The notes: generated by a model not told the origin, from the sequence alone. 64,000 nt of DNA from Scleropages formosus (GCF_900964775.1 NC_041830.1:9529501-9593500); one strand, 5' to 3'. Positions 26,588-39,239 are shown, counted from the first letter of the stretch. Translations and numbers: made by a program.

Positions 26588-29500
26588 ATGCAGAACCTTC
26601 CCCTCGAATCGGGCTCCAACACTGCAGGGTACGCCCCAATCGGTGTCCCACCTGGTTTGGAGTACCTCAGTCAGGTGGGTACATTCACCTGCTCTTCTGC
26701 CTTCTGTACACTCCCTGACAAACAACACTGACACTGATCGCCGGCAGACACCGTCACCTAGCATCTACCCCCCCCATAACCACAGGATCTGATAAACTTT
26801 TCGTTGAGTCCAGCAGCTGCCCCTCTTTACCACAAAGCCAATAGTTTTTTACAGATTTATTCTAAACATTCAATACACTGGGCTGTTCATGCTGGATCAC
26901 ATAATACTGAGTGTTCTTCCCAAGTGCACAAGAGCTATGGCGCATGCACCAGAAAACTCACTAACATGAATCCAAAATAGAGTATTTTACTCAAGTATTG
27001 GGCAAACATTATTATTATTATTTTAATTTTTTTTTCATTGATGTGACACTTTTCTCCAAAGCAGCGTACCAACTTAAACTAATTTCCCATTTATACAGTG
27101 GGGTAATTTTGACTGTATCAATCCAGGGTAAATACTTTGATTAAGGGTATTACAACAGGAGGTAGGAGTCAAACCCCAGTCTTTTTAGTGGAAGGTGACA
27201 GCTTTAACTGTTATGCCACCAGTTGCCTCATTACCATCTGTATTTTGGACTCCTTTGTCCAAGGTGACTTACAATGTTAGCTTTACAATCGTTCACTCAT
27301 TTATACAACAGGGTAATTGTTACTGGATAAGTACCAAGGCTGCAAAGAAGGAAGAGGGACTCAAACCTAGGTCCTTCAGATTACAAGGTGACAGTTCTAA
27401 CATCTTTGTCAACTGCTGCCCCATGATCTCCAAGTATACAATTATTAATCACCATGCTGCCCAGTACCTTATCTGAGCTGGAAAATCTGATCATTCACAC
27501 TGGTACTTTCATGCCGCTGCTCATTTTGATCTTTATATTTATTTAGCAGATGCTTTTCTCCAAAGAGACTTCCAATGAACTGTATGTAGTGTTATCAGCC
27601 CATACACCTTATTCACGAAGGTAACTTACACTGCTAGATACACTACTTACAATGGGTCACTCATCCATACATCAGTGGGACACTCTCTCTGTCACTCACA
27701 CACTATGGGTGAACCTGAACAGCATGTCTTTGGACTGTGGGAGGAAACCAGAGGATGCAAAGGAAACCCACACAGGCACAGGGAGAACATGCAAACTCCA
27801 TACAGACTGAGCAGGGATTGAACGTATGTCCTTTCACACCAGCCAGGCACTGTGAGACAGCAGTACTACTCACTGTGCCACCATCCCTTTAATGGCAATA
27901 GATGTGTGGCAACAAACATCCATTGGATCCAAACCAAGGTGCAGACAGCAGATGATTCTTTGACTGCACCTTTGGTGGAACATGACAGAAGTTTGTTCAC
28001 TTTAGGTCTCAGCTCAAATCCACGAGCCTGACCGGGGCCACCCAACCCTGAAAGGTTCACATTTCATGCTCTTGATGTCTCATTGGTTTTCTACCTTTTC
28101 TTCCTCACCTTCTCTCCTGTGCTCTGCTGAAGATCGACCAGATCTTAATTCACCAGAAAATTGAGCTGCTGGAAGGTAGGGATTTTCCCCAATCTCCTTC
28201 ACAGAATAAACATGGTAAAAAATAAAAAACTCCATTATGGCTTCATGTAGCTCAGCTTTCCTTCCTTACTACCTGTTTATCTCCCTCCTGCTGCCTGGCC
28301 TTTTCCACCTCCACATGTCTCGTCCAGCTCCTCACACCTCCAACTTTTGTTTTTCCCCCTTCCGCCTGTGTGTCTGCAGCCATCATCGGTTTTGAGACCA
28401 ACAACCAGTACGAGATCAAGAATGTTCTGGGTCAGACCATCTTCAGGGCCAAGGAGAACAATGACTGCTGTACACGCAACTGCTGTGGCGCCCTTCGCAG
28501 CTTCAACATAAAATTGATGGACAACATGGACTGCGAGGTCATCCAGCTGGTGCGGCCCTTCCGTTGCAACTCCTGCTGGTGCCCCTGCTGCCTGCAGGAG
28601 GTAGGTGTGGCGCCTCCTACTGGCCACTTGTGTATGTGGGCTGAACCAAAGTGTGACACTTCTCATTGCCTGGGCTGAGAAATAGTACAAATGCTAATGT
28701 TGTTGCATAAAAAAACTGAAATTTAAGGGTGTGACATAAATGTTAGGCAGGAAAAAATGTCTCAGCAGTAGAGGAAAATATAATGTTTCACTCTGTTTTG
28801 TTACACAAATATGTAACAGTGTGACAGATTTGGGTGTGTCTGACAAGGAGTTGGGTGGTGATGGATGGACAGGTTTCAGTTGATTTACAGGCCATATTTA
28901 AAAAAAAATCAAGAAACCACCAACATAGCTTTACAGAACTCATCTACTAGGTCAAATACTATACATACTATACATAGGCACTTTCAGAAAATGAAAATAG
29001 TGTGAGCAAATTTTCTAAATGTAACCATTCTCAAAACAAAACCTCAGTTATAGCCCTTTTAACTTATCTTTTTTGTAGTTTTGTAGTTATCAGACTGAGC
29101 CTCAGGATGTGCTGTTAATATCAGACATGGATTCTAAATGTCATTAAGTCTCAAGAAGACAAAACAACTGCATTTATTAATGTATCTAGGATTAATTGCA
29201 ATGTAGCATTTTAAGTCTGTGCGTGTGCGTGTCTATCAGCTGGAAGTACAGGCCCCTCCAGGCACTGTAATTGGCTATGTGGTCCAGGACTGGCACCCCT
29301 GTCTGCCCAAGTTCTCCATCCAGGGACCGTCCCGGGAGACCCTGCTCAAGCTGGAAGGCCCCTGTCTTGCCTGTAACTGCTGCGGGGATGTCAACTTTGA
29401 GGTAAAGGGGCGGTCGACTCCATGTACACCCGTCTGTATGTCCTCATCTTTGGTTTTTGCCTATACAGTCTTCCACTGCCTCATGAAGGTAATGTGATGC

Positions 29501-31473
29501 TGAAAAACCCTTTGTGGTGTGAATTCCTCATAACTGAAAGACATAATTACCATTAGTTTCAGTGGTAAAAATCTTGTGTGCTCCTGGGGCAGCACTGACA
29601 CCAATTTGTGCTAAAATACCACCAAATCCTATTCAAATCAACACAATTACTTCAATAATTAACATCCATCCATCCATCCATCCATCCATCCATCTTCCTC
29701 CGCTTATCCAGGACCGGGTCGCGGGGGCAGTAGTCTAAGCAGAGCCCCCCAGACTTCCCTCTCCCCGCACACCTCCTCCAGCTCCTCTGGGGGAACCCCA
29801 AGACGTTCCCAGGCCAGCTGGGAGACGTAGTCTCTCCAACGTGTCCTGGGTCTGCCCCGAGGCCTCCTCCCAGTGGGACAAGCATTATTTCAATAATTAA
29901 CATTAGTTGTCATAACACAACAGGGACGTCTGTCTTCATTAATTACTCTATAAAACTGTATAACTGTCTCCTTGTCCAGCTGTTTTGTTGCTTTGCATTC
30001 TATACACTTAAATACTGAGAAACAAATCATACATACATATGGTGCTCAATGTTAATTCAGCCTTTAATGCAAAGAAAACAAAACAGTACAGTGAAGAGAA
30101 AAGAAATCAATGAAAATGAAGTGACACAAAGTGCACAGGCTGACATGGTTTGGATAGTCCAAATGGGGACATGTTAACTGACATTATAACAGGTGACAGT
30201 GCCAAACAAGGGCTTGCTTGGCTGCACTGCTTAGCTCAGAAATGCAGAGAAACACCTTGTAAGCGGAAGTAGGGGTATTAAATAAAATTCAATGTTAAGT
30301 CGAATTTTTGTAGCTCGAACGGGCTTGTCTCGGGGATGACTGTAATATGTATCAGTCTATACTCCTAGTGAGGTAAATGTCACTGTCCATCTGCAATCTG
30401 TTTGTATCTGTCTCTCTATATTTATTCATCTGCAGATGAGTACTTCCCCTTCTACAGCTGTATCTTTGTGTCTGCATCAGCCTCATTGTGTTTGCATGTT
30501 CTCTTGCATTCTGTTGCTGTCTTCTTCCACTTCAATGTGGTTGCATCTCCATCTGTGGCGGGATCTGTGCAATTGTGCAGCTCAAAGACAAGGACGGAGA
30601 GCAGTGCATTGGCCGTATCTCCAAGCAGTGGAGCGGGCTGGTGAAGGAAATCTTCAGCGACGCAGATAACTTTGGCATCCAGTTCCCCATGGACCTGGAT
30701 GTCAAGATTAAGGCAGTGCTCTTGGGTGCCTGCTTCCTCATCGTGAGTGACACGTCACCTCTGGACATACTGTATGGTCATCATAGTGAAAGTCTCACAC
30801 TGGTCACTTAAAAGCTGCTTTTTACATTCTCAAAGCTGATCAAATTACGCTGGCTCCTCAATTAACAAACAGCTGAGTTACAAACTTTTATTGCAGTGTG
30901 GTATTTTATTTTAATTTTCTTCACCTAACCATGAAAAAAAAAAACTTCTGTCTGTAGCGGAGCAAGCACAACCTGGTTACCCATTAAACTGTAGTTTTTA
31001 TTTGTTATACTGATATCCAAACTTTCTACTGGACTACGAAACTACAAAATAAATTGAGGAATGTCTGTGTTATTAGCCTTTTACTGATTGTCACTAAGCG
31101 GGAAAAGTAACTTTGGAGATTTCTATTCTCAGTTGTGTTCATAAGATGAGGAGCCAGTAAACAAACTAAGAAGAAAACATTCCAAACAAAATTGAACACA
31201 GATAGATATATGAGTAAATTTAAATCTGTTCCTCTCTTGCTACATTTGATTTGTTGCCATGACAACATAAACCAACTGAAATGACTACAGACATTGGTTT
31301 CTCTTGGTCTGCAGTCCTCCACAGTTCTCTGTTGACTCCACCTTGGCTTGGTTGTTTGACTTCACCTCTGGCTTTGCCCATTTCTTACCTTCTCAACTCT
31401 TCTCACCCAACAGGATTTCATGTTCTTTGAGAAAACTGGAGACAAAAACCAACGCTTCACCATATTCCGCTGA
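26588..31473 (+). CDS. plscr3: PLSCR3, phospholipid scramblase 3
   Basis: Scramblases move phospholipids between leaflets in response to Ca2+; PLSCR3 acts on mitochondrial cardiolipin in mammals. Six coding exons are visible: 26588-26674, 28133-28175, 28380-28600, 29240-29401, 30581-30742 and 31414-31473, giving 244 residues from the first ATG. Family marks in order: [23 protein letters not shown], the Cys-rich stretch CCTRNCCG, the palmitoylation-type [55 protein letters not shown], the Ca2+-binding loop [12 protein letters not shown] (198-209) and the C-terminal membrane helix [36 protein letters not shown] and the synteny favour PLSCR3 over PLSCR1. The Pro-rich N-terminus of mammalian PLSCR3 is almost absent; the exon begins at 26576 and an upstream coding exon was not found. 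Confidence 0.94.
27035..27232 (-). mobile_element. SINE family B, minus strand (PLSCR3 intron)
   Basis: Reversed tail 'gacacttttctccaaagcag', then 'ttatacagtggggtaatttt', 'gattaagggtattacaaca' and 'ggagtcaaaccccagtc', ending with the tRNA-like head near 'gttatgccaccagttgcc'. Confidence 0.8.
27250..27424 (-). mobile_element. SINE family B, minus strand, directly next to the previous copy
   Basis: It has the same order of blocks as its neighbour: 'ctttgtccaaggtgacttac', 'ttatacaacagggtaattgt', 'gggactcaaacctaggtcct' and 'tcaactgctgcccca'. Two copies in the same orientation abut with no other sequence between. Confidence 0.75.
27530..27890 (-). mobile_element. SINE (family C) with L2-like tail, minus strand
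   Basis: The tail 'tttagcagatgcttttctcc' is followed by 'gctagatacactacttacaa', 'aacagcatgtctttggactg', 'gggagaacatgcaaactcca' and 'actcactgtgccaccatccc'. It is the sister of the copy at 24080-24400 and is better preserved. Confidence 0.85.
29665..29888 (-). mobile_element. 5'-truncated LINE 3' end with 15-base target-site duplication
   Basis: On the minus strand the coding end includes [13 protein letters not shown], then [19 protein letters not shown] and [15 protein letters not shown]. This is a slightly altered form of the very common fish LINE ending 'WERLGIPPEELEE...[18 protein letters not shown]...[11 protein letters not shown]'. It stops in a (GGAT)n tail, seen as (CATC)n on the plus strand at the left. 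TTCAATAATTAACAT lies on both sides (29651-29665 and 29889-29903), an exact duplication, so the insertion is fairly recent. It sits in the PLSCR3 intron between the exons ending at 29401 and starting at 30581. Confidence 0.9.
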
Positions 31474-31847
31474 GAGAGGCCTATAGCACTGGGGGGCAAG
31501 GAGAGAAGAGTTCAAGACTTGTTGTCAGTGAGAAGTTGTTCAGCACAAAGAGCTGGTTGAAGTTTCTGTTCACACACACACACACACACAATAACTCATG
31601 TTTGGGGATATTTTGGCCCTCAGTGGCAGTCATACATCTCACTTTGTGACAACAGGATCTGACCCATTTTGTTCGTATCCATCACTGTTCCCAGACTGAT
31701 CATTTTATTATAAAGCAGTGTAACATTTCTTTCAGTCAGCAAAAAGTGAGCCCCCAGTCATTTCCCAGTGAGCTAAATGTATTCGCAAAAAAGATGCACA
31801 AATATTTTTTATGATGTTATGCTGTACTTGCTGATTTCTCTTACCTG

Positions 31848-31891
31848 ACCCCGTATGGGACAAGCAGTTCTGAAAATGTGTGTGTGTGTAC
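31848..31891 (+). mobile_element. SINE family A, 3' fragment
   Basis: The end phrase 'gaccccgtatgggacaagca', 'gttctgaaaatgtg' and a short (TG)n tail remain in the PLSCR3 3'UTR region. Confidence 0.75.
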
Positions 31892-32148
31892 AGTATGTTC
31901 CCTGTGATATGGCACATGCCACATACCTTTTGTGTAACGTACTAGTTTACAAAGTTGGATGTTTCAGTCTTTAAAATTTTTTTGTTGTTAGTCATGTGAT
32001 GTCATTATCTTTTATGTAATATTCATCTCTCCTCTTTTTTCTTGAGATACCTGTTCACTTTGCCTCTTAAGTCTTATAACAGTTGTATGACAGTTAAAAC
32101 ATGTTCATTCTTAGACTCAGAATTTTAGTCCATTTATGTATTCTGATA

Positions 32149-32154
32149 AATAAA
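32149..32154 (+). terminator. Candidate PLSCR3 poly(A) signal
   Basis: AATAAA lies about 675 bases after the PLSCR3 stop codon, at the end of an AT-rich stretch and just before a CpG island. Confidence 0.4.
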
Positions 32155-32189
32155 TTCATTAATGAATGAACTACTTTGGATTTCATTTG

Positions 32190-32410
32190 CACCACGTCAC
32201 AACGACAACCTGAAGCACGCGCTCTTGGCGGGCTGCTTCAGCGCTACAACGGCACGCGCCGCGCGCGCGCTCGGTAGCCGTAGTTCATGTCTCGCGCAGG
32301 CGTGGAATCGACTCCCAGTCCTGGAATTTGGGGGAGCTTTTCTAATCAGCAAACTACACTACGTTAACTTGTTAAGTTTTACTGCGTGTAAGAAGTCAGC
32401 TCCAAAGGTA
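32190..32410 (+). promoter_or_regulatory. CpG-rich block followed by a splice-donor-like site
   Basis: A short GC-rich stretch with repeated CG (32225-32300) lies between PLSCR3 and SENP3. Downstream, CTCCAAAG|GTAAAT near 32408 resembles a donor. It could be an alternative first exon of SENP3 or an unannotated non-coding transcript. No known coding exon is present. Confidence 0.3.
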
Positions 32411-33099
32411 AATGTGTGCTAACACTGATTTTGACACTACACTTAAGTCTTGATAGTTAGCAATTTGCGAGGTAACAAAAAGTTGTCACGCATCAGTCCC
32501 AAAATATTCAGGCACCAGACTCTGAGTGTGTAACCGCTTCAGACTAGAAAACAACTGCTTAAACTAAGCAAAAATATTTTTAAAAACGTTAAACTCTAAA
32601 GTAGTTTTCAAAAGCTAATTTTAATCGAACACAATCTGAATCCGGTAGGCTCCGTGTAATTCACAAATCAATTTTCTGTACAAGTTTTAGTGAAATTGTT
32701 GTTTACATCTGCAGTACGTATTCGGCGATGTTACCAATACCAACGTGTACTGTAAAGTAAAAATCATTTATCTAAAAAATACCGTATTATCTAGTAACAT
32801 ATGTTAGAACCTACGACGTTGTAACGGAAACCAGCAGAAATATAATGTAACGACAAACACCGTCTCATAAAATATTATTCCAATACTATAGCAATATTTC
32901 AATTCCCACTCACTCACTGAGTAAATAATGGAAATCATGTTAAATTTCTCACAGAATTATTTTGAGGCTATTGAGATTTGCCTTTGGAACCACTTTGTTT
33001 TAATAATGTCTGTAATACACGTAATCTTGTCACTAATAGTAATGGACAAAATAACGAATATGTCAGATTTCACACAAGCTTCCTCCACACCTCTGTACG

Positions 33100-33363
33100 G
33101 TTGAGAATTATGCGGGCTACCACCCGAACCCCGGCCTGGTGCTTGTCGCCCTGTCTCCGCGCGGGCTCGCGCCCGGGTGACGTCAGCGTGACGCGGCAGA
33201 CGCGCGCTGCCTTCGTTGTAAAGAGGCGCCGGCTCCCATTGAAGGGGACACGGTTTAAAGAGCCTTTCTTCTTGTTTACGTTCGCATACCGGTTTCGTAG
33301 GTACATATAAACTGCAAACGAAAAGGCTTAAGGTGACATTCTACAGAAAGCCGCAGTATAACG
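33100..33363 (+). promoter_or_regulatory. SENP3 promoter and non-coding first exon
   Basis: This is a CpG island with a perfect CRE, TGACGTCA, at 33178-33185. A strong donor, ACG|GTGAGTG (GT at 33364-33365), ends a likely 5'UTR exon, which splices to the acceptor at 34093-34094 just upstream of the SENP3 start codon. Confidence 0.6.
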
Positions 33364-34136
33364 GTGAGTGTGAGGGTTCATTGGCCCCTGCATCTGGCTA
33401 GCTAGCAACACACAATATAAACACATAGCTACACACACACGCTTGGCCAGCCAGCGTTGCAGTCGCCGAGATGCCAAACGCGCCTGATCATGTCCCATGT
33501 TAAATGCTAGTAGTTACCTGTTGTATTTGCATGCTGCATGATTTGCGGGCCACATGAAATGTGATGATGGGTGGGATCATTTTAATTTTTTTTAAAGAAA
33601 AGGGAAAATATTAACAATAGCTGTGCTTCCTCTCCTCTGTGGGAGAGTACTGCTCCGTCCGTTTCTGTTTAGGCTAATTGATTTGTGTATTTTGGGGGGG
33701 GGGTTTCCAGGTGTTATTTGTACTCGCATAAGGATCTGACACTTAGTTAATTAATGCTAAACCTTGTTGAAAATAAACTCACAAGTGCCCTATGAAATGG
33801 ATTAGAGCCCAAAATGGAGTTTTGGCAATTTAACAAAGGTAAACTGGATTAGCTGGTGCCTCTTAGTACCACTCCCCAGTGCTCAGTGTCTGCAGCCCTG
33901 ATAGAAAAGGATTTTCAACAGAAGGAAACTGTCACTGAAAATGTGTGTATAGAGCTGGCATAGCTTTAGGTGTGAGCAAGCAGTGTAGTTCAGCTCAGAC
34001 TTGATAATATTCTAAAGAGCAATGAACAAACAATGCTTCACATGCTTATTGCCTCATACTCCCATTCCCTAACTTCATCTCGTCATCTTCCCAGGTTGGA
34101 GGCGAGCTGGCGCAGGTGGTGGGTTTTGCGTGGACA

Positions 34137-37100
34137 ATGCGGGACAGTGGTGGCAGCCTTGCACAAAACTGTTGGCAGAATGAGCTGAACTTAGCAGGGG
34201 CACAAGAGGGCAGTGGGGTTACAGGCATCAGAGGAGCCCACCTTCTGGGCCCCACTTCCAGCCTTTCGCACCTGAAAATAGGCCGGCAAGAAGTGAATGA
34301 GAAGGTATGGGCAGTAGGATATTTAGAGAAAGAGGCAGAGGTGAATGAGGAGGAATATGAAGGATTCAGCTGGGAGGAGTGTGGTGTGAAGGAGTGGAAG
34401 GCAGCCTCATCTCCACAGCACTCACAGCAGCGGGCTGGGTATGAAGCCAGGGATTTGCCCAACAGCCCGGCCTGGACAGGGCACAACCGACTCAAGGCAC
34501 GGAGGCTGAGGCTCCGTGGGTGCCCAGGCTTCCACTCTAGCCTTACTCTACGGTGGAAGTCGTGGCGCCGACGTGCCCGGAGGTATCGGAATCTTGGGCA
34601 CAGACAGGCAAGGAGGTGTCGAGAAGGCAGCCTTTCACAGCTAGCAGGGCCCCTGCTGAATGGAGACCCTGGTAACTTTGGCAAGCTCACGGGGTCGGGT
34701 GCTGGTGAGTGGTCCCAAAAAAAAAAATCCCCCCCCAATTTTATTTTTTGTATTTACCTGCCAAAAGCTTTTTTTTTTTTTTTCTGTCAGACTTAATGAG
34801 ATTTGTGTCTCAACATGACAGTGAAGTGTTTACATTAATCCAGTTTTTGTAACGTTTTGTACTACTGCTGTATTTAGTTCCTTTGGGTGAAAGTGCAGGC
34901 AGTTGCTTCTAGTTTTACATTTAATATGTTTATATTCTGTGTTATGTGAAGCATAACGTTCATTCTTAACCATGTGCATCTTTGGCTGTGCTCCTTCTCC
35001 AGAGTCACGGTGCTTTGGATTGAATGGTTTCATAGAGGAGATTCAGACTAATAAGGGGGAAGGACATGATTCCCCTGCCGAGTCACACATCGACACATCG
35101 AGTCCCCAGCAGGATAAGGATACACCTCCTAATGTGCTCACAGAAGAACACATGACATGTGTCCAAGGTAATGATGACTGCACTTGTTGCTGATTGTGCA
35201 TCCAGCAATTTTTGTGACATGGTAGAAAAAGATCTATAAAAAAATCTATATAGATGTTCGGGGGAAAGATGAAGTGTGCGGCCATCTAGACTAATGCATT
35301 GGGACTCCACTCTTGCATTCCAGGGATCCTGGATGAGTTCCTGCAAAGGTATGGCAGCTTGATTCCTATCCACGTTGATGAGGTGGTGGAGAAGCTGCAG
35401 GATATCTTCAGTGAGAGTTTCTCCCAGCCGCACAGGTCTTTGTCATGGTCCAATCTCATCCATATAAATTAAATGTGGTGTGTGTGTATGTGTATGTATA
35501 TGTGTGTGTGTGTGTGTGTATATGTGTATGTATGTATATATATATATGTATGTATATATGTATATATATATATAGACTCACTTCAGTAGCGTAGTCTGTC
35601 ACAAGTTACATTATACAGGAGAATATTCTACAACTCTACCGGTGTTCTGTTCTATTTAAGTTTTAAGAATCCTAAGGTGTGTTTCTATTCTTCTGTGAAT
35701 GTATATCTTTTTAACCTGTGCATGTTTTTCTGATTCATTGTATTAATTTAAACCTATGTTTAACTTAAGTTAATCTAAGTTATGACAGAATTAATTTCAT
35801 ATGAGGACCTGTGGTAAAACTGAAGCTGTCACACCAATGAAATGCAGAGCTTGAGCAAGTGTTGTGTTCTAACCAAAGGAAGATGGTGGTGCAGCATCTA
35901 ATTCAGTCTTACCAGCGGCTCTCCGGCACTGCTGTGGTGCGAGGGTTTCGGGTGAACTACAAGCGCCACGTTCTTACAATGGATGACCTCAGTACGTTGT
36001 ATGGGCAGAACTGGCTCAATGACCAGGTAGGTCCAAGGAATTCATTGTTGCTTTCTGCTACTGAACAGGTGTAGTAATTTCTTTATGACAGAACTTCAAG
36101 GACTTTGAGTCTCTGAAGTACAAGTATTAGATGGAAAAATTTCAGGCATTCTGCCCAAGGATAGAAGAACAATATCATTTTATGGACTTGAAGCTGTAAG
36201 ATTTATTCTTATTGATTTCAGAAAAGTACATCCTTCCCCCAGTATTCAAACCAAATTTGTTCCTGAAAATCTGTACAGCAGGGTTGTAAATGCCAAAAAG
36301 GCTATTCCTATCAATACAGCAACCTTACCATGGCACTACACACTTTTTCTGCTAATTTTAACACATTACTCTATTTCCTCATTAGGTTATGAACATGTAT
36401 GGTGACCTGGTGATGGACACTGTCCCAGAAAAGGTGAGACGTGTGCATCTGTACACGTGCCAATGCATATGTAGATGTACACACAGTTATTTACAGTAAG
36501 TGTATGTATTTTGCAGACACACACACTTCATACAGTATACGTAAAGTTCCAGCGTATTCTTGCGTGTAAGAGCCAAAAATACAACAGCCTTCACATTTAA
36601 ATTTTCATCCTGTTCGAGAGTTTTAAAATCTTAAATGTTTAAAGCCTTTCTGTTTTTTTGCTCAGGTTCATTTCTTCAACAGTTTCTTTTATGACAAGTT
36701 GAGGACAAAAGGATATGAAGGAGTCAAACGGTGGACAAAAAATGTGAGTCACACTGGTGAGGGTCTTTGTGGTCAAAGGTTACGGAGATACAGCAGATCA
36801 GTTCCTCACAGGCTTGGTCTCCTACTGCTGTTTTCCCTACGCAACCTTTGCAGGTTGACATCTTCCGGAAGGAACTCCTGCTGATGCCCATTCACCTCGA
36901 GGTTCACTGGTCACTGGTGTGCGTGGATGTTCCACGTCGCGTCATCACCTACTTTGACTCCCAGCGCACCCTAAACCGCCGATGTCCCAAGGTGAGGGTC
37001 TTGGTGGGAACATCTGATTTGTCTTTTAAGTTGGTACGCATCCTCTGAGTCCGCATCCTCTTTTTCACTCTGTTTAGCAAGGCTTTTGTGCACTTTTAGG

Positions 37101-38154
37101 CTGACATACTGTCCTTCTCTCTCACCATGTATGTTATATTGTCTAAACACTGTTCTCCAGTGCAACTGTTCCTTTGTTCGTCCAATCTACAGCTGAGTGA
37201 CTTGAAATTGGCTTACTTCATCCTCACCTTTCTCTGCTGAGTCATCTCCACACTTACACTTATTGATGAGATCCCTTTTACAAAAGCCTCATTGTGTGAC
37301 GTCTTTTTTTGTTACAGCACATTGCAAAGTACCTGCAGGCAGAGGCTATCAAGAAGGAACAGAGAGATTTCCTCACTGGATGGAAAGGTGTTTTCAAAAT
37401 GGTAGGCTGTGTTTCAACAGGTGCAACACTCCCCTGTTTGTGTATAGTGTACAAAAATCCACAAGGCTGGTGGCTGACTGTGTATTTGTAAGCAGTTCAG
37501 TAAAATTAAAAAAAAAAAAAGAAAATGTACCAGTCACTGTTGTGGTATAGGAAATGTATCTCTGATGTCTGTATGCATTGTTTCATATTTGTGGATTGTG
37601 AAGAAAAGCTGATTTCATTGACCCTTGCTAATATAAATGTTCTGCTTCAAGGCAAAGACTACTGAGCATTTTACTAAAGTAATGTTAGCAAATCACCTTC
37701 TAAAATATCATAGCTGATTAAACAAGGGTTTAATGAGTTTGCCTAAGTAAGATAAATTTTCTGGTTTTGGCTGTTAAAAACCATTGCAAGTCCACATGTT
37801 CTCTGTGTTCTGTCTCAGAATGTTGCCAGGCAGAACAATGATAGTGACTGTGGGGCATTTGTACTTCAGGTGAGTTTCTGCAAGCCTACTTTTGGGGTCA
37901 TTCTTTCCTCTCACTGCTTCATACTTTACTTTATTCTGTTAAAAGTGGCTTACATTCTCAAAGATTTGCAAGTCCAATCTCTTTGACCGCTGCATTGCTC
38001 CTGCTGTTGCTCTTCCATCTTGTCTCTCGCTCCTCTTTTCCAGTACTGCAAGTGCCTGGCCCTGGGACAGCCCTTTAACTTCGGCCAGCAAGACATGCCC
38101 CGGCTCCGGAGGCTCATGTACAAAGAACTGTGTGACTGCAAACTTTCTCTCTGA
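34137..38154 (+). CDS. senp3: SENP3, nucleolar SUMO2/3-specific protease
   Basis: SENP3 removes SUMO2/3 from nucleolar proteins and is needed for ribosome maturation. Eleven coding exons give 500 residues: 34137-34704, 35003-35167, 35324-35435, 35879-36026, 36386-36433, 36666-36743, 36854-36991, 37318-37401, 37819-37869 and 38044-38154 make ten of these joins unambiguous, and I could find no eleventh, so ten coding exons is the supported count. The N-terminus is basic in the middle ([20 protein letters not shown]), as in the human nucleolar targeting region. The segment [20 protein letters not shown] opens the conserved part, then [20 protein letters not shown]. The Ulp1 catalytic triad is His391 (VHWSLV), Asp408 (YFDSQR) and Cys458 (NNDSDCGAF), with Gln452 for the oxyanion hole. 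Human SENP3 is longer (574) with a bigger acidic N-terminal run. All introns have GT/AG ends. Confidence 0.97.
35476..35575. repeat. (TG)n/(TA)n compound microsatellite in a SENP3 intron
   Basis: Alternating purine-pyrimidine DNA begins about 40 bases after a SENP3 donor: TG units first, then TATG and TA units. It could form left-handed DNA. Confidence 0.9.
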
Positions 38155-38425
38155 GGCCTGAATGCACACAGCATGAGAATGAGCTAGAGAACCAGGAGTC
38201 GACCATATGGACCGCTCAGCCATTTTCACTGACAGCCAAGAGACTTTTACAATAAGGACATCTTTTCCCCCTTTCCAGTTGTCTCTAAAACCCCTTTTCC
38301 TCCCTGGTTTTGTAACTTTATCTTCTGTATCTTGTGGTTGACTGAGGTCAACTGTGCTCTTGCCCAGAGTTACCAATGAACACAATGAGGAACTCTAAAA
38401 TATCACTGCTGGCCATGGCCAAACA

Positions 38426-38431
38426 AATAAA
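38426..38431 (+). terminator. SENP3 poly(A) signal
   Basis: The first AATAAA after the SENP3 stop codon, about 270 bases downstream, is followed by a T/GT-rich stretch. Confidence 0.65.
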
Positions 38432-38459
38432 TGCGTTCTTGTCATCTTGATGCCAGCAA

Positions 38460-39235
38460 CTGATAAGCTATTTCACAAAGGAGGGAGGAGATGAAGCAGT
38501 CGGTTTTATTTCATTTCATAAAAAATACACATATATACAGTGTATATATACATATACAAAACTGTTTGAAAAGTCTGATTCTGTGGACCCAAACAGCTGT
38601 ATTCTGTTTCTCTGTATGGTGTTTTTTGACTATGGCTACAGTCCACTTAAGTTAAACATTGTTAGTTAAGAGAAGACTGAAAATGAGACATGCAGCTGTT
38701 TTATAACTTTTAAAATGCATACATTGTGGTACAAGTTACAAATAAAAGGAAGCATATGACCAGGAGCTAATGCAATACTGATGTGCTCACCATGCTGTAT
38801 GCTTGGTTGGAGGCTACATGGCTTAAATGAATTCTGCCAAATTAGGGGGTCATCTGATCTCCCAATTATTTTTAAAAGCCTGGTGTATAATCATTGATTT
38901 GTTTAGTTGATCATTTTATTTTCTTAGGGGTACTGCAGCAGTGTTCAATGGAGCCTGCAGCTATACACTGCTGAACTTGTAGTTTTCAGCTGTCTAGTTC
39001 AACCACATTAATAGATTTGTTGCATTAACTAACAGCCTCAGTCATAATTCACCTATTTCCTCAAAAATGGCTGCAACAATACAGATCCGTCACCACTCAA
39101 GTGGAGGAAAAGTACTTGCTAATCATATTTATATGGATATACAAACACAAAGACATAATTTATTCTTGATTTAAGCTTTATTTATGGAGTTTAAAAAAAT
39201 GCTGTGATATTTAGGCCTTATTCTGAATGTCAAAC
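38460..39235. other. Intergenic region between SENP3 and EIF4A1
   Basis: AT-rich sequence with a short TA/CA-type run near 38525-38560. No exon or SINE is recognisable. Confidence 0.45.
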
Positions 39236-39239
39236 AACT

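Noticed and set aside
32162-32422. 86-residue open frame in the CpG island before SENP3
   Set aside because: It has no recognisable domain; CpG-rich DNA has few stops by chance.
34046-34738. Long minus-strand open frame opposite SENP3 exon 2
   Set aside because: The plus-strand frame continues SENP3 with correct splice sites; the antisense peptide resembles nothing.
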